The position numbers and the translations under genes are program-made. Positions 6,495-13,807 of a DNA stretch of 13,807 nucleotides are shown here, in pieces; the first letter of the stretch is position 1, and each line of letters begins with the position of its first letter. The stretch comes from an uncultured Lactobacillus sp. Lineage in GTDB: Bacteria > Bacillota > Bacilli > Lactobacillales > Lactobacillaceae. A model generated the notes under the pieces. That model did no database searches. It was not told the origin of the DNA and saw nothing but the letters and a program-made list of their open reading frames with translations. Location: the NCBI GenBank assembly GCA_946409675.1, contig CAMJXI010000016.1:1-13807 (forward strand). Direction: 5' to 3'.

Positions 6495-8762
6495 ATGAAA
6501 AAGTCATATTTTGAAATACAACCTTGGGAGCTCGTCACCCATAAGTTTAACGACGCAAACAATCTCGTGACCGAGTCCCTCACCTCAATCGGGAACGGCT
6601 ACATGGGCATGCGCGGCAACTTCGAGGAAGGCTATTCTGGCACCAGCTTGAAGGGTACTTACATTGCTGGTGTTTGGTTCCCCGACAAAACTCGTGTAGG
6701 TTGGTGGAAAAATGGTTATCCAAATTATTTTGGTAAAGTCATCAACGCAATCGACTTCATTAGCCTCAAAATCACAATCTCTGGCACAGAAATCGATCTC
6801 GCGAAAACACCTTTCGAAGACTATTATCAGAAGCTCGACATGCGAAATGGCGTTCTAACTCGCAGCTACATTGTGAATCTTTCCGGCAAAAAAACAAGAA
6901 TCACCTTCAAGCGCTTCTTGTCGATTACGACGAAAGAATTATCTGTGCAACAAGTTGAGTTCGAACAATTGGTTGGCGCAGCGGAGATTCAAGTCGAGAG
7001 TCGCCTTGATGGTAACGTTAAGAATCAGGATTCAAACTACGATGAGACTTTCTGGGAACCCGTTACGCAAAAGGCTACAGCTACTGAACTATTTCTCTCA
7101 ATGCGCACCAAAGAAAATCCGTTCAATACCGAAAGATTTACGGTCTCGGCATTAGCTGATTTAAATGCTTCTAAGGAAACGCAACCTGCTGTAGCTGTCC
7201 AAAACGAGCTTTTGGTGAACGATAAACGCTCTTTTGTCATCTCTGAAAACGAGCGCGTTTCGCTCCTGAAACGTGTAGCAATCATCACCAGCCGTGATAT
7301 TGCGGACGCTGAGCACGAAACTACTGCAGAGCATATTCTCGCAAGAACAAGTAAAGATTACGCTGAACTTGAAGCAGAGCAAACAGCAGCTTGGGCAGAA
7401 CGTTGGGCAACCTCCGACATCGAAATTGCCGGCGACGATGCAGCCCAGCAAAGTATTCGCTTCAATCTGTTTGAGCTCTTCTCTACATACTACGGTGAAG
7501 ATTCGCGCTTAAACATTGGCCCAAAGGGTTTCACCGGCGAAAAATACGGTGGTGCCACTTATTGGGATACTGAAGCCTATGCTGTACCGTTCTACTTAGG
7601 CGTGGCAGCTCCAAGCGTCACAAAAAGTCTGCTCTACTACCGCCACAATCAACTTGCACAAGCAAAACACAACGCTGCTGAGCAAGGCCTCGCGGGTGCA
7701 TTGTATCCAATGGTGACATTCAACGGTATCGAGAGCCACAACGAGTGGGAAATCACTTTTGAAGAAATTCACAGAAACGGTGCGATGGCCTACGCAATCT
7801 ATAACTACACCAACTACACCGGTGACGATTCTTACTTGGCCAACGAAGGCCTAGAAGTGCTCGTCGAAATCAGCCGTTTTTGGGCAGATAGAGTCCATTA
7901 TTCGAAACGCAACGATAAGTACATGATTCACGGTGTGACTGGCCCGAACGAATATGAGAACAACGTCAACAACAACTGGTACACGAACTATCTGGCACGT
8001 TGGGTGCTGAAGTACACCAAGAGTGCTTATGAAGCCTATGGTGCTAAAAGTAAAGCTGATGTTCCAACGGCGGAACTACTCAAGTGGCAAGATATCATCG
8101 ACAAGATGTACCTGCCAAACGATGAGGAACTCGGAATCTTCGTTCAACACGATACTTTCCTCGATAAAGACATCAGACCCGTTAGCGCACTTGCAGCGGA
8201 GGATTTGCCACTCAATCAAAAATGGTCATGGGACAGAATTTTACGTTCACCGTTCATCAAGCAAGCAGATGTTTTGCAAGGAATCTACTTCTTCGGCAAC
8301 GAATTTTCGTTGGACGAAAAGAAGAAGAACTTCGACTTCTACGAGCCATTGACGGTGCATGAATCATCACTTTCACCATCTATCCATGCAATTTTGGCAG
8401 CGGAGATTGGTGAATACGATAAAGCCACAGAAATGTACAATCGAACAGCAAGACTTGATTTAGACAACTACAACAACGACACTGATGATGGCTTACATAT
8501 CACCTCAATGACGGGTACATGGTTGGCAATCGTTCAAGGATTTGCCGGCATGCGGACTTGGGACAATACCCTTTCGTTCGCACCATTCTTGCCAAAAAAT
8601 TGGAATAATTATAGTTTCCATATCAACTATCGTGGACGCGTTTTGCGTGTTAGTGTAGCTTCATCTGTAAAAATCGAACTGATTTCTGGTGAAACTTTGC
8701 AAATTAAACTGTATGATAAAAATTTCGAGCTATCTAACGAAATTACGGTAGCTGTAAAATAA
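6495..8762 (+). CDS. mapA: Maltose phosphorylase (GH65)
   Basis: Splits maltose with inorganic phosphate into glucose and beta-D-glucose-1-phosphate, saving ATP. At 755 residues it matches the known lactobacillar enzymes of about 754. A beta-sandwich N-terminal domain (roughly 1-270) precedes an alpha/alpha barrel. The TGPNEYENNVNNNWYTN block places the general acid at E486, corresponding to Glu487 of the Lactobacillus brevis enzyme. YWDTEAYAVP and HESSLSPSIHAI are further GH65 marks; the latter region binds phosphate. It starts at ATG 6495 behind AGAAAGGA, 3 bases after the previous stop. Trehalose and kojibiose phosphorylases share the fold, but the amylase neighbours and downstream pgmB favour maltose. 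Confidence 0.93.
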   Translation: MKKSYFEIQPWELVTHKFNDANNLVTESLTSIGNGYMGMRGNFEEGYSGTSLKGTYIAGVWFPDKTRVGWWKNGYPNYFGKVINAIDFISLKITISGTEIDLAKTPFEDYYQKLDMRNGVLTRSYIVNLSGKKTRITFKRFLSITTKELSVQQVEFEQLVGAAEIQVESRLDGNVKNQDSNYDETFWEPVTQKATATELFLSMRTKENPFNTERFTVSALADLNASKETQPAVAVQNELLVNDKRSFVISENERVSLLKRVAIITSRDIADAEHETTAEHILARTSKDYAELEAEQTAAWAERWATSDIEIAGDDAAQQSIRFNLFELFSTYYGEDSRLNIGPKGFTGEKYGGATYWDTEAYAVPFYLGVAAPSVTKSLLYYRHNQLAQAKHNAAEQGLAGALYPMVTFNGIESHNEWEITFEEIHRNGAMAYAIYNYTNYTGDDSYLANEGLEVLVEISRFWADRVHYSKRNDKYMIHGVTGPNEYENNVNNNWYTNYLARWVLKYTKSAYEAYGAKSKADVPTAELLKWQDIIDKMYLPNDEELGIFVQHDTFLDKDIRPVSALAAEDLPLNQKWSWDRILRSPFIKQADVLQGIYFFGNEFSLDEKKKNFDFYEPLTVHESSLSPSIHAILAAEIGEYDKATEMYNRTARLDLDNYNNDTDDGLHITSMTGTWLAIVQGFAGMRTWDNTLSFAPFLPKNWNNYSFHINYRGRVLRVSVASSVKIELISGETLQIKLYDKNFELSNEITVAVK

Positions 8763-8782
8763 TTTTTTAAGGAAGTAGTCAC

Positions 8783-9784
8783 GTGGTAACGATCAAGGAT
8801 GTTGCACAATATGCAGGTGTATCAGCTTCAACCGTATCTAGGGTTGTCAACGACAATCCGGATATTTCTCCCGCAACTAAAAAACGAGTGCAAGCAGCGA
8901 TGAAAAAGCTGAAATACACCCCTAATATGGCTGCGCGTTCTTTGAGTAATCCAAAAGCGCAAAGCATCGTTGTGGTTTTTCCACCGATGGCTGACAAATA
9001 TCAAATTAGTAACCCCTTTTACATTGGCGCATTGGGCGCGATAAACCGGATTTCACAGCAGAAACTGTTCACGGTCAACACCGCAACTGGTGACACATAT
9101 AAGGAGATTTTGACGAGCGTGAAGTTGCTGATCAATCGTGGTCAAGCAACACGTTTCATCATGCTCTACGCCGAGACTGACGATCCAGTTTATGATTATC
9201 TACTTGAGAATAATAAGTTGGTCACAGTAATTGGTACAAAGAAAAACGCAGACGATCCGGTTAAAACAGTTGATACGGACAACCACCTTTTAGGCGTGAA
9301 GGCTACCGAATACCTCATTGAACGAGGTCACAAAAAGATTTTGTTCGTGACTAACAGCAACGAGCAAATCCTGATTTTGGACAGATTATTAGGCTATCAA
9401 GAAGCAATGTTTCGCAGCAAAATCGAGGCTCTACCGCTTTTCTTACTCGATTCTGATGAAAAAACGACAGCATTCATTGAAACAATTAAGCAGATTAAAC
9501 CGGACGCAATTATCGCGGTTGATGATATTTTCGCGTTGCACTTAATGCAGGCGGTCAAGGAGACTGGCTTAAATATTCCAACTGATATTTCGTTGCTGAG
9601 TTTCAACAACTCACCATTTGCACAGGTCCTCCATCCTTACCTGTCAAGTTATGATGTGAACGTGGCGGAACTCGGCGAGACGGCGGTTAAACAATTAATT
9701 GAGCCATCAATGAGCGACAACATTTTGGTACCATTCACACTGATTGAACGCGAATCGGTTATTGATCGTAGAAATAAAAAATAG
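8783..9784 (+). CDS. malR: LacI-family transcriptional regulator, MalR type
   Basis: Repressor of 333 residues. The N-terminal helix-turn-helix (about 3-22, IKDVAQYAGVSASTVSRVVN) and hinge (about 47-60, NMAARSLSNP) bind DNA; the rest is a periplasmic-binding-protein-like sensor domain that should bind a maltose-related sugar. The start is GTG at 8783 after AAGGAAG (8769-8775), 20 bases after mapA, so it is inside the operon and likely controls its own synthesis. The two CG-centred palindromes at 106-119 and 1424-1437 are the obvious targets. The hinge has the LS pair rather than the LA pair seen in many members. Ligand and sign of control (repressor or activator) are inferred from context. 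Confidence 0.85.
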   Translation: MVTIKDVAQYAGVSASTVSRVVNDNPDISPATKKRVQAAMKKLKYTPNMAARSLSNPKAQSIVVVFPPMADKYQISNPFYIGALGAINRISQQKLFTVNTATGDTYKEILTSVKLLINRGQATRFIMLYAETDDPVYDYLLENNKLVTVIGTKKNADDPVKTVDTDNHLLGVKATEYLIERGHKKILFVTNSNEQILILDRLLGYQEAMFRSKIEALPLFLLDSDEKTTAFIETIKQIKPDAIIAVDDIFALHLMQAVKETGLNIPTDISLLSFNNSPFAQVLHPYLSSYDVNVAELGETAVKQLIEPSMSDNILVPFTLIERESVIDRRNKK

Positions 9785-9796
9785 AAAGGAAACGCC

Positions 9797-10471
9797 ATGA
9801 AAAAATTAGCAGACTTTCGCGGTTTTGCTTTTGACCTAGACGGTGTCCTGGCGGACACGGCACGTTTTCACTCGATTGCCTGGCAAAGAATCGCACAGAA
9901 TTTGGACATTCCCTGGACCGATCATTTAGAAGCGGGCATAAAGGGAATCGACCGCGCAGCAAGTATCGCCTTGATTCTGAACTCGGTTAACCGCTACGAT
10001 GAATTCACCGCTAGTGAAATCGAACAACTCATGCAGCAGAAAAATGAGCTCTACCAGGAATTCATCGCAACGCTAACACCTGACGATGTTTTGCCAGGAA
10101 TACACCAACTTTTGGCAGAACTGAAGGCAGCGGGAATAACAATGAGCGTTGCCTCCGCATCTAGAAACGCCCCCGGAATCATTGAGCGTTTGGGTATTCA
10201 GGACTACTTCGAGGGGATTGTTGATCCGACAACTGTCACCGAGGGAAAGCCAGCTCCCGGCATTTTCCTGGAGGCAGCGAATATTCTCAATCTCCCACCT
10301 GAACAAGTCATTGGGGTTGAAGATTCGTCCGCTGGAGTAAAGAGTATTACTGCAGCTGGTGAGGTTTCTCTCGGAATTGGTGCAGAAGCAAAGGAAGCGC
10401 AACTTCATTTTGAAAGCACAGCAGATGTGACTCTTGCGGCTATTGAAGAGCAATTGAAAAACTTAGATTAA
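9797..10471 (+). CDS. pgmB: Beta-phosphoglucomutase
   Basis: Haloacid dehalogenase-superfamily enzyme of 224 residues that turns beta-glucose-1-phosphate, the product of maltose phosphorylase, into glucose-6-phosphate for glycolysis. The FDLDGVLADT motif gives nucleophile D13 and acid/base D15, matching D8 and D10 of the Lactococcus enzyme. The VASAS segment holds the second HAD motif (S120), K151 lies in EGKPAPGIF, and E175/D176 in VEDSSAG bind magnesium. An insert cap domain spans about 22-95. The ATG at 9797 follows AGAAAGGA, 12 bases after malR stops. It is the last gene of the operon and is followed by a terminator. Confidence 0.93.
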   Translation: MKKLADFRGFAFDLDGVLADTARFHSIAWQRIAQNLDIPWTDHLEAGIKGIDRAASIALILNSVNRYDEFTASEIEQLMQQKNELYQEFIATLTPDDVLPGIHQLLAELKAAGITMSVASASRNAPGIIERLGIQDYFEGIVDPTTVTEGKPAPGIFLEAANILNLPPEQVIGVEDSSAGVKSITAAGEVSLGIGAEAKEAQLHFESTADVTLAAIEEQLKNLD

Positions 10472-10497
10472 CTAGTTAAATAGTTTAGACACAGAAA

Positions 10498-10532
10498 AAA
10501 CCTCCAAGAATGTTGAATATTCTTGGAGGTTT
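10498..10532. terminator. Bidirectional rho-independent terminator between pgmB and metI
   Basis: A perfect 14-base inverted repeat (AAACCTCCAAGAAT at 10498-10511, its complement at 10519-10532) encloses a 7-base loop. On the plus strand it is followed by TTTATTT, a modest U tract, and ends the maltodextrin operon 26 bases after pgmB. On the minus strand it is followed by TTTTTT (complement of the A run before 10501), so it should also end metNI transcription, leaving a metI 3' untranslated region of about 165 bases. Confidence 0.9.
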
Positions 10533-10535
10533 ATT

Positions 10536-10685
10536 TGGTGGAGAGGGTTGGTAGATGCGCTTTGTTTAATGGTTTTAAACGCGCTCCACCACATTGAGAA
10601 CTCCGCCTAACTTGTAGCAGTCTAAATCCCAAAAGCAGGAATTTTTACTGCTACATCGTTAGTGCTCATTCTCACCCATATGGTG
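10536..10685. other. Structured intergenic element of unknown nature
   Basis: This gene-free stretch can form two large hairpins. Hairpin A pairs TGGTGGAG (10536-10543) with CTCCACCA (10584-10591) around a nested stem, GCGC (10557-10560)/GCGC (10581-10584) and GTTTAA (10564-10569)/TTAAAC (10575-10580). Hairpin B pairs CACCACAT-TGAGAA (10587-10600) with TTCTCA (10669-10674) and ATATGGTG (10678-10685), then CTAAC (10607-10611) with GTTAG (10658-10662), then TGTAGCAG (10613-10620) with CTGCTACA (10648-10655). A and B compete for bases 10587-10591. It could be a 3' UTR structure of metNI, a small RNA, or a dispersed intergenic repeat. I do not recognise it. Confidence 0.5.
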
Positions 10686-10697
10686 TCACGCTCTTTT

Positions 10698-11384
10698 CTA
10701 GTGGGAAACCTTGCGTGTTATCAAATCTCCCACCGCCTGGACCACAAAGACCAAGATCAGTACGAAAATTGTTGCTAGAATCGTCACGTCGTTTTCAAAT
10801 CTTTGGTAGCCAACGTTGATAGCTAAGCTACCAAGTCCACCGGCACCAACAGCACCAGCCATCGCCGTCAATCCAATCAAACTGATGATTGTCAGCACGC
10901 TAGCACGGATGAGATCAGGCAAGCCTTCCTTCAAGTAAACGTGGAAAACGATACCCAAGTTTGTTTCACCCATTGCTTTTGCAGCTTCAATCACTCCAGG
11001 ATCGACCTGCACCAATGCGTTTTGCACCTGACGTGCGTAGAATGGAAAACAGCCGATGATCAGCGGTACCAACGCACCATTTTCACCGATTGTTGTTCCC
11101 ACAATTAATTTTGTCAGTGGTCCGATTACCGCTAGCAAAATGATGAAAGGAATCGATCTAAATAAGTTAATCAACTTATCTGTGATGCTGTAGATTACCC
11201 TGTTTGGTGCGATTCCGTCCTTGTCGGTAACCACGACGAGCAAGCCAACGGCTAGCCCCAAAATACCCGAAACGATTGCACTAATAAAAGTCATATAAAG
11301 TGTCTGCTGAATGGCACCAACGAAGCCGTACTCGCCTTCCCAGTTTGCCACCACATTAGGCATATATTTAGCAATAAAATCCAT
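10698..11384 (-). CDS. metI: Methionine ABC transporter permease
   Basis: Inner-membrane permease of 228 residues that forms the channel of the MetNIQ methionine importer. Hydrophobic stretches near residues 25-52, 75-97, 103-115, 160-185 and 199-220 fit the five-segment MetI fold. The EAA loop (about 133-155, EAAKAMGET with G155) contacts the MetN ATPase. The AMAGAVGAGGLGSLAI segment is strongly conserved in MetI. Its ATG shares one base with the metN stop (TAATG on the minus strand), so the two are translationally coupled. The stop is TAG at 10700-10698. No metQ follows it. Confidence 0.93.
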   Translation of the reverse strand: MDFIAKYMPNVVANWEGEYGFVGAIQQTLYMTFISAIVSGILGLAVGLLVVVTDKDGIAPNRVIYSITDKLINLFRSIPFIILLAVIGPLTKLIVGTTIGENGALVPLIIGCFPFYARQVQNALVQVDPGVIEAAKAMGETNLGIVFHVYLKEGLPDLIRASVLTIISLIGLTAMAGAVGAGGLGSLAINVGYQRFENDVTILATIFVLILVFVVQAVGDLITRKVSH

Positions 11385-12451
11385 TAGTCAATCACCTCGC
11401 TTTGTGCTTTTGGATCGAGTTCAGTCACCTGGACATCCTGCCCGTTGATGAAGGCCAGTGCCGCCTCAGTATCAGAAGCTGCCCCAGTCAAAATCACGAT
11501 TAAGTTGCCAAGTGGTGTTCCGCGCAAAATCTCGATGTTTCCGTAGAGGATATTTGCTGAAACGTTGAACTTTTCATATAAAGTAGAAATTAAAGGTTCG
11601 TCAGTCGAGTCACCAACGTACGAAAGCTTGATGAGCTTATCGCTCGCAGGAAGATTCTTGACGTTTTCTTGTTGATAGATGACCTTAAGTGTTGCGTCAA
11701 GTCTGGTCGTAGTATCGATGAACGCTTTTGTCAAAGGATGTTGTGGCTTAGCAAAAATATCTAGGATCTCGCCTCGTTCAACAACCTCACCGCTATCCAT
11801 CACGGCTACGCGGTTACAAACTTGCTTCACAGCCTCCATTTGGTGGGTGATTAAGACAATGGTCAAGCCCAATTTTTCGTTGATATCACGCAACAGATTC
11901 AAAATTGATTCTGTTGTCTTTGGATCAAGCGCACTCGTCGCCTCATCGGAAATCAAGATATCAGGATCGTTGGCCAACGCACGAGCGATGCCGACACGCT
12001 GCTTTTGACCACCAGACAATTGTCTTGGGTAGTTGTCTTTTTTGTCAGCCAATCCAACCAACTCAAGGAGCTCGTCAACCTTCTTTTTCTTCTCAGATTT
12101 GGAAAGCTTGCTGGTTCTGAGAGGGAAGGCCACGTTTTGCTCGATGGTTAATGAGTTCAAGAGGTTGAAGTGTTGGAAAATCATGCCGATTTTCTTTCTT
12201 GCTTGGCGTAATTCTGCGTCATTCAAACTCAAAATATTCTGGCCGTTCACCTGAACTGCGCCGCTAGTAGGTCTTTGCAAAAGATTGATGACACGCACCA
12301 GCGTACTTTTACCGGCTCCAGAATAGCCAACAATTCCGTAGATATCGCCCTTTTCGACCGTTAAATCAACATGGTTTACAGCCAGCAGATCCTGATCCTT
12401 AGTTTTAAAATCAACGACAATATCGTCTAGTTTAATAATTGGTTCTCCCAA
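11384..12451 (-). CDS. metN: Methionine ABC transporter ATP-binding protein
   Basis: ATPase of 355 residues that drives methionine uptake with MetI. Visible motifs are Walker [10 protein letters not shown] (42-50), Q-loop Q93, signature LSGGQKQR (145-152), Walker B ILISDE (165-170) and the switch histidine H203. A C-terminal NIL domain (about 274-345) is the family's regulatory methionine-binding part and separates MetN from amino-acid importers of the GlnQ type. The start is TTG at 12451-12449, with GAGG 7 bases before it; the nearest upstream ATG is in another frame. Only about 34 bases separate this start from the presumed IS end, so the native leader seems cut away or very short. The partner gene metQ is absent from the window. 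Confidence 0.93.
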   Translation of the reverse strand: MGEPIIKLDDIVVDFKTKDQDLLAVNHVDLTVEKGDIYGIVGYSGAGKSTLVRVINLLQRPTSGAVQVNGQNILSLNDAELRQARKKIGMIFQHFNLLNSLTIEQNVAFPLRTSKLSKSEKKKKVDELLELVGLADKKDNYPRQLSGGQKQRVGIARALANDPDILISDEATSALDPKTTESILNLLRDINEKLGLTIVLITHQMEAVKQVCNRVAVMDSGEVVERGEILDIFAKPQHPLTKAFIDTTTRLDATLKVIYQQENVKNLPASDKLIKLSYVGDSTDEPLISTLYEKFNVSANILYGNIEILRGTPLGNLIVILTGAASDTEAALAFINGQDVQVTELDPKAQSEVID

Positions 12452-12475
12452 AATGGCACCTCAATCTTTCCGCGC

Positions 12476-12505
12476 ATTTTAGAATCAAGTTAGCCACTGT
12501 CTCAA
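12476..12505 (-). promoter_or_regulatory. Candidate promoter for metNI, partly in the IS end
   Basis: On the minus strand TTGAGA (12505-12500) is followed by an 18-base spacer and TAAAAT (12481-12476); each hexamer is one base from consensus. The metN TTG start lies 24 bases further, behind a GAGG. If the IS ends at 12486, the -35 is inside the IS and the -10 is host DNA. The call rests on motif match only; AT-rich DNA gives such matches by chance. Confidence 0.45.
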
Positions 12506-13717
12506 AATTTTTTGGACAATAAAAAACATCAAGAACAGATATCCTGTATCATTGAAGTTCCAACACAAACAATGAAAGAGGTATTGTCCTGATGCATGAA
12601 CAGGATATCACACGTCGTCAACCAGGTCATCATTTGTCTCAAATGGAACGCGGTAGAATTGCATGACTTTACGCCACCGGCACCTCCAAACGCGAAATTG
12701 CTGCCAAAATTGGCGTCTGCCATCAAACCATCAATAATGAGATTGACCGAGGGACTGTCAAGCAGGCTAAGCGCATTAATGGCAAACTAATCTATCATAC
12801 GGAATATAGTCCTGAAGCTGCTCAGACGCGCTATGAGACCGCACGTCTGAATTGTCATAGGCCGGATAAAATCGCCGCTACAAGCCACTTCCTGGCCTGG
12901 TATGTTAATCAGGCCAAGACTGAACACTGGTCGCCTGATGCAGCCGTTGGCGCCGCACGGCGAGCCAAGCTATTCACCCCTGAGGAGATGGTGTGCACAA
13001 CCACTTTATATCGCTACATCGATGATCAACGCTTAGAAATTCGGAACATCGATCTCGTGGAGAAGGCAAATCGGCGGACCAAGCAACACAAGAGCACTAA
13101 GCATAAGCGCCTAGCCGGCCGCAGTATTGAGAAGCGTCCTAAGGCTGTCGAACGCCGCAAGCAGTTCGGACATTGGGAGATGGATACCGTTGTCGGGAAA
13201 CGCAATGGCCGTGAGAGCGTCATCCTTAGCCTGATTGAGCGGAAGACTCGTTGCCAACTTCTCCGACTGATCGACGGCCGAGACTCGGACTCTGTGGAGT
13301 TTGCGTTACGAGAAATCAAGCTTGAGTGGGGTGACTGTCTGCGCACGATTACCGCAGACAATGGCCCGGAGTTCTCGACTCTGAATAAGGCCTTTGAGGA
13401 TACAGATACAGACATCTTCTACGCGCATTCATACACCTCATGCGATCGCGGCTCCAACAAGGCCCACAATCGCATGATTAGACGTGACTACCCAAAAGGC
13501 GAGTCGCTGGATGATGTTAGTCCCAGCCAGGTGCTGGCTACCCAAGACCGTCTTAACGGGCTTCCCCGGAGAAAGCTAGACTACCGTAGCCCCCAGGAGT
13601 GTTTTGAGACCGAAGTGCGCCGGACTCGGCGTTCAGCACAACACGTAAGCTAAACAATGAACCACTCATAAGATAACAGACTGTTCTTGGGAGTGTCTCA
13701 ACACCCCGGCTAACTTG
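12486..13717 (+). mobile_element. IS30-family insertion sequence, inactive
   Basis: The region holds one degenerate IS30 transposase gene. The outermost perfect inverted repeat I can find is CAAGTTAGCC (12486-12495) against its complement (13708-13717), giving about 1.23 kb. A second repeat, CAAGAACAG (12530-12538) against its complement (13681-13689), lies further in. Spacing between the two sets differs on each side, so the true ends are uncertain by tens of bases. No target duplication is evident. The element is visibly more GC-rich than the operon and than the IS30 element at 231-1263, so the two came from different donors. Confidence 0.65.
12592..13653 (+). pseudogene. IS30-family transposase with internal stop and lost catalytic Glu
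   Basis: Read in one frame from ATG 12592 (AGAGG at 12577-12581 upstream), the gene would give 353 residues. TGA at 12664-12666 replaces codon 25, just before the helix-turn-helix segment TSKREIAAKIGVCHQTINNEI. No frameshift is needed: the same frame is otherwise open to 13653. The core keeps D198 (in EMDTV) and D256 (in TADNGPEF), but position 290, where the DD(33)E glutamate should be, is lysine (AAG 13459-13461 in RGSNKAHN, against RGSNEYFN in the other IS30). The preceding Trp-Glu pair is Cys-Asp. A product started at ATG 12988 would lack the DNA-binding domain. Confidence 0.85.
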
Positions 13718-13807
13718 TTCTTGCAATTTTGGGTACGAGAAAACATGGAGTATAAACTTGGCAAGCTTCATATATGCAAGAGAGCCCTTGTTCACACGCG
13801 AATACAT
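13718..13807. other. Right-edge stretch without a recognised gene
   Basis: Ninety bases beyond the presumed IS end. The minus strand is open from the edge (first in-frame ATG at 13807-13805) and continues antisense across the IS end and transposase 3' part, but no ribosome binding site can be seen and the peptide matches nothing I know. It may be host DNA upstream of metN displaced by the IS, or part of another mobile element. Confidence 0.3.

Noticed and set aside
7037..7451. Minus-strand open frames inside mapA
   Set aside because: They are antisense to a strongly recognisable GH65 coding sequence, have no ribosome binding site, and the peptides are rich in Cys and Ser as expected of shadows.
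12452..12600. SAM riboswitch or T-box upstream of metN
   Set aside because: No T-box sequence, terminator-antiterminator pair or S-box helices can be seen, and the gap to the IS is too short to hold one.
12592..12990. Frameshift in the right transposase, or a separate short gene starting at 12988
   Set aside because: The reading frame from ATG 12592 is the same as that from 12988 and contains a single TGA. The sequence between encodes normal IS30 N-terminal residues, so this is a nonsense mutation, not a frameshift or new gene.
13026..13415. 129-codon minus-strand open frame inside the right transposase
   Set aside because: It is antisense to a clear IS30 transposase frame; the Arg/Ser-rich translation is typical of antisense shadow in GC-rich DNA.
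231..13717. Composite transposon bounded by two IS30 copies carrying the maltose operon
   Set aside because: The two elements have different terminal repeats, different transposases and different base composition, and one transposase is dead, so they cannot act as a pair. The genes inside look native in composition.
13553..13807. Partial gene entering from the right edge on the minus strand
   Set aside because: The open frame continues through the IS end into antisense of the transposase, has no visible ribosome binding site, and its peptide shows no recognisable domain.

Overview
The window looks like part of a chromosome from a lactic acid bacterium of the Lactobacillaceae. The reasons are a maltose phosphorylase / beta-phosphoglucomutase pathway, GGAGG-type ribosome binding sites with several TTG and GTG starts, moderate GC content in the coding regions, AT-rich gaps, and two different IS30-family elements. 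No species can be fixed from the sequence alone.

Layout. At the left edge, on the minus strand, is the first 20 codons of an exported protein. It is probably a substrate-binding lipoprotein of a maltodextrin ABC transporter and has its own promoter and operator. Next is an intact IS30-family element (about 231-1263). From 1484 to 10471 runs a six-gene plus-strand operon: a neopullulanase/maltogenic-amylase type GH13 enzyme, two GH13_31 alpha-glucosidases that appear to differ in linkage preference, a GH65 maltose phosphorylase, a LacI-family regulator (MalR type) and beta-phosphoglucomutase. A strong bidirectional hairpin terminator (10498-10532) follows, then a highly structured intergenic stretch of unknown nature (10536-10685). 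On the minus strand are metN and metI of the methionine ABC importer. To their right is a second, more GC-rich and visibly dead IS30-family element (about 12486-13717), and the last 90 bases hold nothing I can name.

How it works together. Imported maltodextrins would be cut in the cytoplasm by the three GH13 enzymes. Maltose phosphorylase then splits maltose with phosphate into glucose and beta-glucose-1-phosphate, and PgmB converts the latter to glucose-6-phosphate. Two near-identical palindromic operators, one on each side of the left IS element and each inside a promoter, suggest that the MalR-type regulator controls both the operon and the divergent transport gene. Both sites also resemble CcpA cre sites.

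Most of the window is ordinary carbohydrate metabolism. The points worth a second look are the split divergent regulatory region, the residue difference between the two alpha-glucosidases, the structured element with mutually exclusive pairings at 10536-10685, the metNI pair that lacks metQ and whose best promoter may lie partly in the IS end, and the doubly inactivated transposase.
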